Below are positions 1-5,824 of a stretch of DNA of 8,528 bases, one piece after another (position 1 is the stretch's first letter; each line of letters begins with the position of its first letter). Made by a program: the position numbers and the translations under genes. Source of the DNA: CAZCGA01 sp964498075. GTDB taxonomy: Bacteria; Desulfobacterota; Binatia; HRBIN30. Location of the stretch: positions 1 through 8,528 of the forward strand of contig CAZCGA010000207.1 of the NCBI GenBank assembly GCA_964498075.1. Direction: 5' to 3'. A model generated the notes under the pieces. The model was not told the origin of the DNA. It did not search any database and saw only the letters and a list, made by a program, of their open reading frames with translations.

Positions 1-1
1 G

Positions 2-1279
2 TCCGACTCGCGCAACCATAATACGTTGCCATATTTATGCCAACGAATACTTAGCTGCCTTGATCTACCCCACGCCTTTGCCGCGCAAGGTCCGCCGGGT
101 ACGGGCAAGACTCGAGTTCTCGCGTTGGTCGCCGAGGCACTCGCCCGGATGGGAAGACGAACGCTGGTGCTGGCTCCCACTCACCAGGCCATCAACAATG
201 CGCTCAGTACTATCCGCCGCTGTTTTCCCGGTCGCCGAACGGTGAAGATCGGGGATGAGCTCCGTCGAGAATCTCTCGACGAAGGCGTCGACTGCACGTT
301 GTTCGTAGATGGAACTCGCCGGTCGGGAATCCCGGTAAGCAGTGACACGATCACGGGCATGACCTTCGTATCCGCCCTGCACCACCTCATTCTGCGGAAG
401 AGCGCGCTGGCGCCTAACGTGGTTCTCATCGAAGAAGCCGGACAGTTACCGCTCGCACACGGCATCTGCGCCGGGCTCATCGGTGCCGGTTCCATCTTGA
501 TGTTCGGCGATGACTTGCAGATGCCACCCGTGTTCCCTGCAGCTGTGGCAGACGATCCGCTCGCAGAGTCCCTGTTTGCGCGCTTTAGGGCGAGTCAGCC
601 TCACGCCGTCTCGAGGCTGCAGACAACCTACCGTCTCAACGCCGATCTCTGCAATGTCATCGGAAGCGTCTTCTATTCGGCAGCCCTTCACCCAAGCACC
701 GATGCTCGTGATCGACGCTTCAACATCGACCTTGCTCCCCATGCGCCTTCCACCTCCGTGGCTCAGGCCTTGTCATCTGAAGCGTCGTTCGTCTGGGTCA
801 GCTCCGGTCGAGGGGATTCGCAACAGGCAAACGCTGCGGAGGCATGGTTTGTCGCCGAAACGGTTCGCACGTGCCTCCTGGCGGGCCTATCGCCCGACGC
901 AGTTGCCGTTGTTACACCGTTCCGTCGCCAAGCAGCGCTGATACGGAACCAGCTGCAATCACAGCTACCGGCCACCACTCGCTTGCCGGTCATCGACACT
1001 GTCGAGCGGGTACAGGGTCTAACCGTGGACTTGGTCATCGTTTCAATGTGCGTCTCGGACGCCAGCTACGCCAGCTCAATTGCCTCCTTTCTGTTGTCGC
1101 CCAATCGACTCAACGTTGCCTTGAGCCGTGCGCGTACCAAAGCGATCCTCGTTGCTTCGACCGCCTTGCTCAATGCGAGAGGGCTGAACAACCCCGAACG
1201 GTTCGCCCTGCAGAAGTGGCAGGTCGCACTCGGGCTCGCGCCGAAGGTCGTTGAGCTACCGTGCAGTCCGCAACTCTGA
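2..1279 (+). CDS. UPF1/DNA2-like superfamily 1 helicase, 5' end cut by window edge
   Basis: The reading frame is open from base 2, and the first possible internal start (TTG at 26) lies only about 20 residues before Walker A, so the true start is upstream and the gene is partial. Counting from TTG 26, motifs appear in SF1B order: a Q-like CQRI, Walker A GPPGTGKT (22-29), motif Ia TLVLAPTHQA (46-55), Walker B VVLIEEAGQ (132-140), motif III GDDLQMPPV (161-169), motif IV around TTYRLN (200-205), VVTPFRRQ (295-302), motif V DTVERVQG (324-331) and motif VI LNVALSRAR (362-370). Such ATPases unwind DNA or RNA and are frequent in defence islands. Walker B has Glu where Asp is usual, but the second acid is kept, so activity is plausible. 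The missing N-terminus may hold a nuclease or binding domain. Family is secure; the specific role is unknown. What follows (methyltransferase tail, PIN toxin) fits a defence neighbourhood. Confidence 0.9.
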   Translation, partial: SDSRNHNTLPYLCQRILSCLDLPHAFAAQGPPGTGKTRVLALVAEALARMGRRTLVLAPTHQAINNALSTIRRCFPGRRTVKIGDELRRESLDEGVDCTLFVDGTRRSGIPVSSDTITGMTFVSALHHLILRKSALAPNVVLIEEAGQLPLAHGICAGLIGAGSILMFGDDLQMPPVFPAAVADDPLAESLFARFRASQPHAVSRLQTTYRLNADLCNVIGSVFYSAALHPSTDARDRRFNIDLAPHAPSTSVAQALSSEASFVWVSSGRGDSQQANAAEAWFVAETVRTCLLAGLSPDAVAVVTPFRRQAALIRNQLQSQLPATTRLPVIDTVERVQGLTVDLVIVSMCVSDASYASSIASFLLSPNRLNVALSRARTKAILVASTALLNARGLNNPERFALQKWQVALGLAPKVVELPCSPQL

Positions 1280-1343
1280 CTGTGGCGCGCGGGCTTGCGA
1301 ATTTTGCTACCCTGCCAAGTGCCGCTCCTGATACAAGACCAGG

Positions 1344-1550
1344 GTGGCCGAAGCGTTTCCTGAGGGATTGAGGGAGGAGCAGAAGGCTAGGCCGATCATC
1401 GACACCATCGACCGTGTCCTTGCCCGACACCACGGCTTCACCGACGAGGAGCTCGACTTCATCCCTTCGACAACGTTCAGGACAGGCATCAACTACGACA
1501 TCAAGCACCGGCTCGGGCAGGACGGCGCGGAAGGGGCAGAGGAGGAATGA
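1344..1550 (+). CDS. Remnant of the C-terminal tail of an Eco57I/type IIG-like DNA methyltransferase (68 aa)
   Basis: The 68-residue frame starts at GTG 1344 with no convincing ribosome site; an in-frame stop at 1329-1331 closes it upstream. Its middle, KARPIIDTIDRVLARHHGFT followed by DEELDFI and then INYDIKHRLG, is the signature end of large class I SAM-dependent DNA methyltransferases of restriction-modification systems (usual form: ELDFIINYDIKYRMG). No methyltransferase catalytic motif is present, and there is no room for one between here and the helicase, so this is most simply a deletion remnant. The signature is split between its two Ile codons by eight extra residues (PSTTFRTG) encoded by a 24-bp element at 1464-1487. 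The stop overlaps the next ATG (ATGA), so it could still be translated and coupled to the PIN gene. A small functional protein in its own right is possible but less likely. Confidence 0.55.
   Translation: MAEAFPEGLREEQKARPIIDTIDRVLARHHGFTDEELDFIPSTTFRTGINYDIKHRLGQDGAEGAEEE
1464..1487. repeat. 24-bp interspersed short repeat element inserted in frame
   Basis: The 24 bases begin CCTTCGACAACG and end CAGGACAGGC. They closely resemble a short element of the form CCTTCGAC-N-CTCAGGACAGGC that I recall as dispersed in many uncultured bacterial genomes, where it yields odd peptides such as 'LRTG' or 'SGQA' in proteins. Here it sits exactly between two ATC codons of a conserved DFI/INYD motif, adds eight codons and keeps the frame. 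The flanking ATC could be a 3-bp target duplication or simply the two natural Ile codons. Only one copy was found by eye in the window. Confidence 0.6.
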
Positions 1551-2020
1551 AGGGCAAGCCTATGCGGGTCTATGCCGACACATCGGTCTTCGGCGGCGTG
1601 TTTGATGAAGAGTTCGCCACGCCTAGTCGCGCCTTCTTCGAGCGCGTACGGCGGAAGCGTTTTGACCTCGTGCTATCGCCGGTGGTCGCCGGGGAGATTG
1701 TGGACGCACCCGCCGCAGTCCGTCGCCTGTTCGATGAGATCATCCAGCTCGCCGAAGTGACACCGGTCTCGGAAGCGGCGATCCGGCTGCAGGAAGGTTA
1801 CCTAGGCGCGGGCATTGTGCGGCCCAAACACAGCACCGACGCACTCCATGTCGCCCAGGCAACCGTGGCCGGCTGCCGGGTGATCGTCAGCTGGAACTTC
1901 AAACACATCGTTCACTTCGCCAAGATCCCCCTCTATAATGCCGTCAACGTCTTGCAGGGCTACGGTGCTATCGCCATCCACTCGCCGCAGGAGGTCGTCG
2001 CCGATGAAGAAGAAGTTTGA
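1547..2020 (+). CDS. PIN-domain VapC-like ribonuclease toxin
   Basis: A PIN-fold protein of normal length (157 aa from ATG 1547). With that numbering, the conserved acids are D11 in YADTSVFGG, E50 in VAGEI and D98 in HSTDALHVA; the fourth position reads VSWNF (N117), a variant common in this subgroup. PIN toxins are Mg-dependent ribonucleases, usually cutting tRNA or rRNA, and are held inactive by a partner. The start is uncertain: GAGGAGGA abuts ATG 1547, which is too close to serve it, while ATG 1562 (MRVYADTSV, the usual family beginning) has a weak AAGGG seven bases upstream; 1562 may be the real start. Its end overlaps the next small gene by 17 nt, so toxin precedes presumed antitoxin, the reverse of classical vapBC. 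Fold is certain; toxin role is inferred from family and context. Confidence 0.88.
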   Translation: MKGKPMRVYADTSVFGGVFDEEFATPSRAFFERVRRKRFDLVLSPVVAGEIVDAPAAVRRLFDEIIQLAEVTPVSEAAIRLQEGYLGAGIVRPKHSTDALHVAQATVAGCRVIVSWNFKHIVHFAKIPLYNAVNVLQGYGAIAIHSPQEVVADEEEV

Positions 2021-2189
2021 CTGTGTGGACATGCAGCACGCGGGCGGCCGGAAGATCTACAACCGGTTGAAAGGAATGACCGTGGAAGAGCGAGCCGAGT
2101 ATTGGAAACTGCGCACGGAAGAGTTGCTGCGGCGCCAACGGCAGTTGCAAGCGCACCAACCGAGCGCCCGCGCCGCCGGCAGCCGCTGA
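2004..2189 (+). CDS. Small 61-aa partner of the PIN protein, putative antitoxin (MKKKFDC family)
   Basis: Starts at ATG 2004 inside the end of the PIN gene, with a well placed GGAGG at 1990-1994 (9-nt spacing). This clearly selects it over the in-frame upstream start at 1938. The 61-residue product begins MKKKFDCVDM, continues with GGRKIYNRLKGMT, EEYW-like and RTEEL segments, and ends in a basic, Gln/Arg-rich tail. I recall similar short proteins of the form MKKxFDCVxMK...IYxxxKGMTxEEExxYW next to PIN genes in many bacteria. It is predicted to be a small charged helical protein with no membrane segment. The overlap implies coupled translation. An antitoxin role is inferred from position and recurring pairing; no DNA-binding motif is recognisable. 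Confidence 0.78.
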   Translation: MKKKFDCVDMQHAGGRKIYNRLKGMTVEERAEYWKLRTEELLRRQRQLQAHQPSARAAGSR

Positions 2190-2211
2190 CCTCACGAGAC
2201 CCCGAGGCTCA

Positions 2212-2724
2212 ATGACCGCGTCAATGATCCTCGAGTACGATGACGTTATCATCCGCTACGAAGGCGAGGATGTGATCGGACTCACCATCCTGCATGCGAG
2301 CAAGGCGGGGAAGCTGCCTACCTCGGAATCGATCGAGGTTCCCGCGCCAGAGGCAAAGACCCCGCCCCGGAATTCCTTTGACGTTGCAGCCGAGTTCCCC
2401 GGCTATCCGCCACGATCGGTTGAGCTCGCGCAAATCTTTGTGAACACCGCCCTGAGCATCCGAGGTGTCCGAGCCGACCGAAACGATCACGGGATTGGCT
2501 TCGATCCCAACTTCGTCTTCGTTGAACACCTGCACAAGCGTGAGCCGGGGGCCTTGACCGTGAGTTTCTATGGGCAGCCATCCCGCCACAAGAACGCGCT
2601 GCTCAAGAAGGGCCGCGGAAGCTACAGTCGCGCGCAGATCCATGACCGGAGAGAGCTCGACTCAGTTCTTCCGCACATCGAGCGCGCGTACATACTGAAG
2701 CTCGGCAGTCTTCCTGGACGCTGA
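2212..2724 (+). CDS. Hypothetical protein: half DUF2283 domain fused to a DUF5655-like domain
   Basis: 170 residues from ATG 2212, with GAGG four bases upstream; ATG 2224 is an alternative. Residues about 5-32 (ILEYDDVIIRYEG, then EDVIGLTILHASK) match the second half of DUF2283, a small beta-rich domain found in toxin-antitoxin-like gene pairs; the usual first half (MKxxYDxxADALYxRL) is absent. A Pro-rich linker (about 43-53) leads to a second part: a helix around SVELAQIFVNTAL, FVFVEHLHKREPGALTVSFYG in the centre, then DRRELDSVLPHIERAYILK at the end. This order of an initial helix, lysine-rich strands and a terminal 'DLxxxLPxIxxAY' helix resembles DUF5655, a domain of unknown role sometimes found in restriction-linked proteins. 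No catalytic residues can be named. It lies 22 nt after the putative antitoxin and probably shares its transcript. The domain reading is by eye and moderate. Confidence 0.7.
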   Translation: MTASMILEYDDVIIRYEGEDVIGLTILHASKAGKLPTSESIEVPAPEAKTPPRNSFDVAAEFPGYPPRSVELAQIFVNTALSIRGVRADRNDHGIGFDPNFVFVEHLHKREPGALTVSFYGQPSRHKNALLKKGRGSYSRAQIHDRRELDSVLPHIERAYILKLGSLPGR

Positions 2725-2815
2725 TGCCAACCTCGTCACACTTGGGGCGCGCGTGATGAAGCGAGACATCTCCTCGTCGAGACGGAACTAAGCGTGGTAT
2801 CGTGGAGGTGAAGTC

Positions 2816-3022
2816 ATGATCAGGAACGACCAAGAACTGGCCGTCATGCGCGAGCGTGTGGCGAAGTTCGAGAAGCTGCTCGAAGTGCTGCGTCAGAGCG
2901 CGCGGCCGGAGGAGTGGCCGTCCCTCAGCTCGGGCTACCGGCTCGAGATCGAACGGATGCAAGGCGAGATCCTCGACTACCTGGTACAGGCGCCACCAGC
3001 GCGTTCGGGCGCGGCTGCGTGA
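2816..3022 (+). CDS. Small helical hypothetical protein (68 aa), likely antitoxin-like partner of DUF2283
   Basis: A 68-residue product from ATG 2816 preceded by a near-ideal Shine-Dalgarno GGAGGTGA (2804-2811, 4-nt spacing), strong evidence that it is a real gene. The sequence is amphipathic and charged: MIRNDQELAVMRERVAKFEK, LLEVLRQSARPEEW, then GYRLEIERMQGEILDYL, predicting two or three helices with coiled-coil character. The start (MIRNDxxL...F..LL) recalls the N-terminal helices preceding the helix-turn-helix of HigA-like antitoxins, but no HTH follows. Similar free-standing small proteins occur beside DUF2283 genes, and here a DUF2283 gene starts one base after the stop, so the two were probably translated together. 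Function is unknown; toxin-antitoxin membership is an inference. Confidence 0.72.
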   Translation: MIRNDQELAVMRERVAKFEKLLEVLRQSARPEEWPSLSSGYRLEIERMQGEILDYLVQAPPARSGAAA

Positions 3023-3023
3023 G

Positions 3024-3250
3024 ATGAAACTCGCAATCGACGAAGCGCACACACGCTGCATCTCCAACTCGTCGACGTGCCCGTGGTGGAGTCGGAGGAA
3101 GTCGTGCCCGGCGTGGTCGTCGACTTCGATGAGTCGGACCAGGTCGTAGGCATCGAGCTGCTCTATCTCTCGAAGCGGCCGCAGCCTGTGAACCTGCTCG
3201 ACTTCCAGTTTCAGGTCGCGCCAAGGAAGGCAGCATCGGTGAGGCGGTAG
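3024..3250 (+). pseudogene. DUF2283-domain protein disrupted by a one-base frameshift
   Basis: ATG 3024 follows the previous stop by one base and encodes MKLAIDE, the normal DUF2283 beginning. From about 3045 the frame becomes nonsense and stops at 3147-3149. In the neighbouring frame, however, the rest of the domain is intact from about 3054 to TAG 3248-3250: LHLQLVDVPVVESEEVV, then PGVVVDFDESDQVVGIELLY and LSKRPQPV. Adding one base near the GAAGC at 3042-3046 restores MKLAIDESAHTLHLQLVD, which aligns without gaps to the family pattern MKIxYDxEADALYIRL and gives 75 residues. The lesion is either a true recent mutation or an assembly error; the intact remainder argues that it is recent. DUF2283 proteins have no established biochemical function and often pair with small toxin-like partners. 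No in-frame ATG exists for the distal part; internal GTG codons could give a product of about 55 residues. Confidence 0.7.
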
Positions 3251-3271
3251 ACGTCCCGCAGAGAGTTGGTC

Positions 3272-4402
3272 CTACCCTGCTGCACCCTCAGTCAACCGCT
3301 GCAACCGCTCCGCGGCTTCGAGGTATTCTTCGACGAGCTGCAGGATCACTTCCTTGACCGGACGGACAGCGTTCATCGTGCCGACGATCTGGCCGACGGG
3401 GTTGAACATCACGTCCCGCGCCTTCTCGGCGTAGCGGTGGCCGCGCGAGACGGCCTCGGAGGTCACCATGAACTGCAACGGCATACCGAGCGGCTTGGGT
3501 GAGTCCGGAGCTTCCCAGGCATCGGTCCAGGCGTTGCGCAACATGCGGCAGGGCTTGCCGGTGAACGAGCGCGAGCGCACGGTGTCGCGGCTCGAGGCCT
3601 TGAGCAACTGGTCCATCTGCGCCGGCGGCGCATCAGCTTCTTGAACCGTCAGCCACAACGAGCCGGTCCACACGCCCTGCGCACCCATGGCAAGCGCCGC
3701 GGCGATCTGCCGGCCCGTGCCGATGCCGCCGGCGGCGAGCACCGGCGTCGGCGCCACCGCATCGATCACTTCGGGCCACAGCACGACGCTGCCGATCTCA
3801 CCCGTATGGCCGCCGCCCTCGTAGCCTTGCGCGATGATGATGTCGATGCCGGCGGCCTGGTGCGAGAGCGCGTGCTTCGAAGAGCCGCAGAGCGCGGCGA
3901 CGAGACGGCCGGCTCCATGGATCTGTTCGATGACGTCGGCCGGCGGCGTGCCGAGGGCGTTGGCAATCAGCTTGACCTTGTCGTGCTGCAGCGCGACGTC
4001 GACCTGCGGAGCGGCCGTCGCGGCGGTCCAGCCCAGCAGCTGATTCACCGGCCGCTCGCCCTCGGGCAACTTGGGCACGCCGTGATCGGTGAGGATTTTG
4101 TCGGCGAAGGCACGATGCTGCGCCGGAACCGCCGCCAGCAGCTGCTCCTCGAGCTTCTTCGGATCGATCTCGCCCATGCCCTCGTACTTCCCGGGGATGA
4201 CGATATCGACGCCGTAGGGCTTGTCGCCGATGTGCTCGTCGATCCATTTCAGCTCGATCTCGAGCTGGCCGGGCGGAAAGCCGACGGCGCCGAGGACGCC
4301 GAAGCCACCGGCCCGACTGACGGCTGCAACCACGTCGCGGCAGTGGCTGAAGGCAAAGATGGGAAACTCGATTCCCAATCGGTCGCAGATCTCTGTACGC
4401 AT
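3272..4402 (-). CDS. Nitronate monooxygenase (2-nitropropane dioxygenase) family FMN-dependent oxidoreductase
   Basis: 376 residues; ATG at 4402 has AAGGAGG four bases upstream on the minus strand. The TIM-barrel flavoprotein motifs are clear: N-terminal LGIEFPIFAFSHCRDVVAAV followed by SRAGGFGVLGA, the FMN-phosphate and active-site loop AQGYEGGGHTGEIG (191-204) with H199 in the position of the catalytic His, and AAGGIGTGRQIAAALAMGAQ (223-242). Family members oxidise nitronates or act as reductases on other substrates with FMN. The 'FAFSHCRDVV' start differs from the usual 'PIVQAPMAG' of classical nitronate monooxygenases. I associate it with a subgroup that includes actinobacterial steroid-ring enzymes of the IpdC type, so nitronate may not be the substrate. 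It is 16 nt downstream of the P450 gene and almost certainly co-transcribed with it. The family call is strong; the substrate is unknown. Confidence 0.9.
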   Translation of the reverse strand: MRTEICDRLGIEFPIFAFSHCRDVVAAVSRAGGFGVLGAVGFPPGQLEIELKWIDEHIGDKPYGVDIVIPGKYEGMGEIDPKKLEEQLLAAVPAQHRAFADKILTDHGVPKLPEGERPVNQLLGWTAATAAPQVDVALQHDKVKLIANALGTPPADVIEQIHGAGRLVAALCGSSKHALSHQAAGIDIIIAQGYEGGGHTGEIGSVVLWPEVIDAVAPTPVLAAGGIGTGRQIAAALAMGAQGVWTGSLWLTVQEADAPPAQMDQLLKASSRDTVRSRSFTGKPCRMLRNAWTDAWEAPDSPKPLGMPLQFMVTSEAVSRGHRYAEKARDVMFNPVGQIVGTMNAVRPVKEVILQLVEEYLEAAERLQRLTEGAAG

Positions 4403-4418
4403 GATGCCTCCTTGGAAC

Positions 4419-5654
4419 TCAGGCCTCGATGGGGCCGGGCGTGAAGCGGACGCGCATCTCCTTCACGCCGTTGATGAACGTCGAGCGCAAGCGGCGTGGC
4501 GCCGTCGCCAGCTTGATGTCGCGAACGCGGGTCACGACACCGCGGAAGATCTCGTTCAGCTCCATGCGCGCCAGGTTCGCGCCCAGGCAGAAGTGCTCGC
4601 CGACGCCGAAGGCGAGATGCTCGTTGGGATTGCGGCGGATGTCAAAGGAGGCGGGGTGATGAAATACTTCCTCGTCGCGGTTCGCCGAGGGGTACCACAT
4701 GGCGAGCTTGTCGCTCGCCTGGATCTTCTTGCCGCGGATCTCGGTGTCGGCGGTCGCCGTGCGGCAGAAGTTGTGCACCGCCGGCGCGTACCGCAGGATC
4801 TCTTCGATGGCCGACGGGAGCAGCGAAGGGTCGTTGCGCAGGTCGCGCAGCTGGTCGGGGTGCTCGATGAGCGTGAGCATGCCGTTGGTGGTGACGGTGC
4901 GTGTGGTCTCGTTGCCCGCAATGACCAGTAGCAGGAAGAAGAAGTTGAAGTCCATCTCGCTGAGCGTATGGCCGTCGATCTCGGCCTTGATCAGCGCCGT
5001 GGCCAAGTCGTCCGCCGGATGGCTGCGCGCCTTCTCGAGGAGCTTGCCGGCGTACATGAACATCTCCGCGGCGGCCTCCTCCGCATCTCTCATCATCATG
5101 GGAACCTCGTCGGCGCTCTGCAGATCCGGATCGTCGGCTCCCACCATCTTGTTGCCGATCTGGTAGACGCGGCGGCGATCCTCCTCGGGCACGCCCATCA
5201 TCTCGCAGATGACCTCCATCGGAAGGAGCGCGGCGATGTCTTCGACGAAATCGCATTCGCCCTGCTCGATCACCCGGTCGATGATGCGCTTCACCATCTC
5301 GCGGACGCGCCCGTGCAGGCTGCTGATCATGCGCGGCGAGAAGGCCTTGTTGACCAGCGCGCGGTACTGGCGGTGCTTCGGCGGGTCCATGTTGAGCATG
5401 ATCGACTGGATGAAGGGGAGGTCCTGCGGCTTCGGTTCGCGCATGATAGCGCCGCGGCGCTGGGAGGAGAACAGCGTCGGGTTCTTCGAGATCGCCTTGA
5501 CGTCGGCGTGCTTGGTGATCGCCCAGAAGCCCGGCCCTTGCGGCTCCTCATGCCAGAAGACGGGAGCCTCGCGCCGCAGGAGCTCGAACATCTCGTGCGG
5601 GACACGCTGCTGGAAGATGTCGGGATCGGTCAGGTTGATGTCGCTGAGCTGCAT
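4419..5654 (-). CDS. Cytochrome P450 (bacterial class I type, CYP125/CYP124-like)
   Basis: A complete soluble P450 of 411 residues, the normal bacterial length. Landmarks: substrate and helix C region NMDPPKHRQYRALVNKAFSP (88-107), I-helix oxygen-activation motif AGNETT (246-251), ExxR at E285-R288 (EEILRY) and the heme loop FGVGEHFCLGANLAR (349-363) with C356 as the iron ligand. There is no N-terminal anchor, so it should be cytosolic and need a ferredoxin and reductase, none of which is in this window. The NMDPPxHxxYR, FFFLLLVIAGNETTR and CLGANLAR patterns are closest in my memory to CYP125/CYP142/CYP124, which hydroxylate sterol side chains or branched lipids; this is a suggestion only. 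Start ATG 5654 has GGAGA eight bases upstream. It is the first gene of a two-gene operon under the promoter at 5694-5721. Confidence 0.95.
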   Translation of the reverse strand: MQLSDINLTDPDIFQQRVPHEMFELLRREAPVFWHEEPQGPGFWAITKHADVKAISKNPTLFSSQRRGAIMREPKPQDLPFIQSIMLNMDPPKHRQYRALVNKAFSPRMISSLHGRVREMVKRIIDRVIEQGECDFVEDIAALLPMEVICEMMGVPEEDRRRVYQIGNKMVGADDPDLQSADEVPMMMRDAEEAAAEMFMYAGKLLEKARSHPADDLATALIKAEIDGHTLSEMDFNFFFLLLVIAGNETTRTVTTNGMLTLIEHPDQLRDLRNDPSLLPSAIEEILRYAPAVHNFCRTATADTEIRGKKIQASDKLAMWYPSANRDEEVFHHPASFDIRRNPNEHLAFGVGEHFCLGANLARMELNEIFRGVVTRVRDIKLATAPRRLRSTFINGVKEMRVRFTPGPIEA

Positions 5655-5693
5655 GACTCATTTCTCCGTTTGCGTCGTGGTCCGAAGTCGGAA

Positions 5694-5721
5694 TGTATAC
5701 GAACGAACGTTTGTTTACCAA
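5694..5721 (-). promoter_or_regulatory. Candidate sigma70-type promoter of the P450 operon
   Basis: Read on the minus strand, TTGGTA (5716-5721; 4 of 6 to TTGACA) is followed after 16 bases by TATACA (5694-5699; 4 of 6 to TATAAT). The predicted transcript would start near 5687 and leave a leader of about 33 bases before the P450 ATG, which includes its GGAGA ribosome site. The placement is right, but no transcript evidence is available. Confidence 0.5.
5702..5715. promoter_or_regulatory. 14-bp inverted repeat, putative TetR-family operator in the promoter spacer
   Basis: AACGAACGTTTGTT pairs with its own complement at six of seven positions (only 5705/5712 mismatched) and occupies the bases between the -35 and -10 boxes of the P450 promoter. 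A short AT-rich-armed dyad of this size and position is typical of TetR-type repressors that respond to lipid or acyl-CoA ligands. No regulator gene lies in the window, so the protein is unknown. Confidence 0.5.
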
Positions 5722-5824
5722 GGGGAGGCGCGCTTCGTCAAGCACCGAATGACCGGCGCGACAGCACCTGCGCGCCGCCCGCAGCGTAGACTTCGGTCGC
5801 ACCGGAGAGTAAGCATCCGCTGCG

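Noticed and set aside
2198..2236. RLNDRV-like peptide in a neighbouring frame just before the DUF2283/DUF5655 fusion, possibly the missing first half of DUF2283
   Set aside because: Only about six residues resemble the family, and the rest of the expected N-terminal half is absent; not enough to claim a second frameshift.
3641..4444. Long plus-strand open frame of 267 codons opposite the flavoprotein gene
   Set aside because: It is antisense to a gene with unmistakable family motifs; the product is Arg/Asp/Gly-rich with no motif, as expected from the GC-rich antisense frame.
4968..5789. Plus-strand open frame of 273 codons opposite the P450
   Set aside because: Its composition (many His, Leu, Asp, Arg) mirrors the antisense of P450 codons, and the real P450 motifs are all on the other strand.
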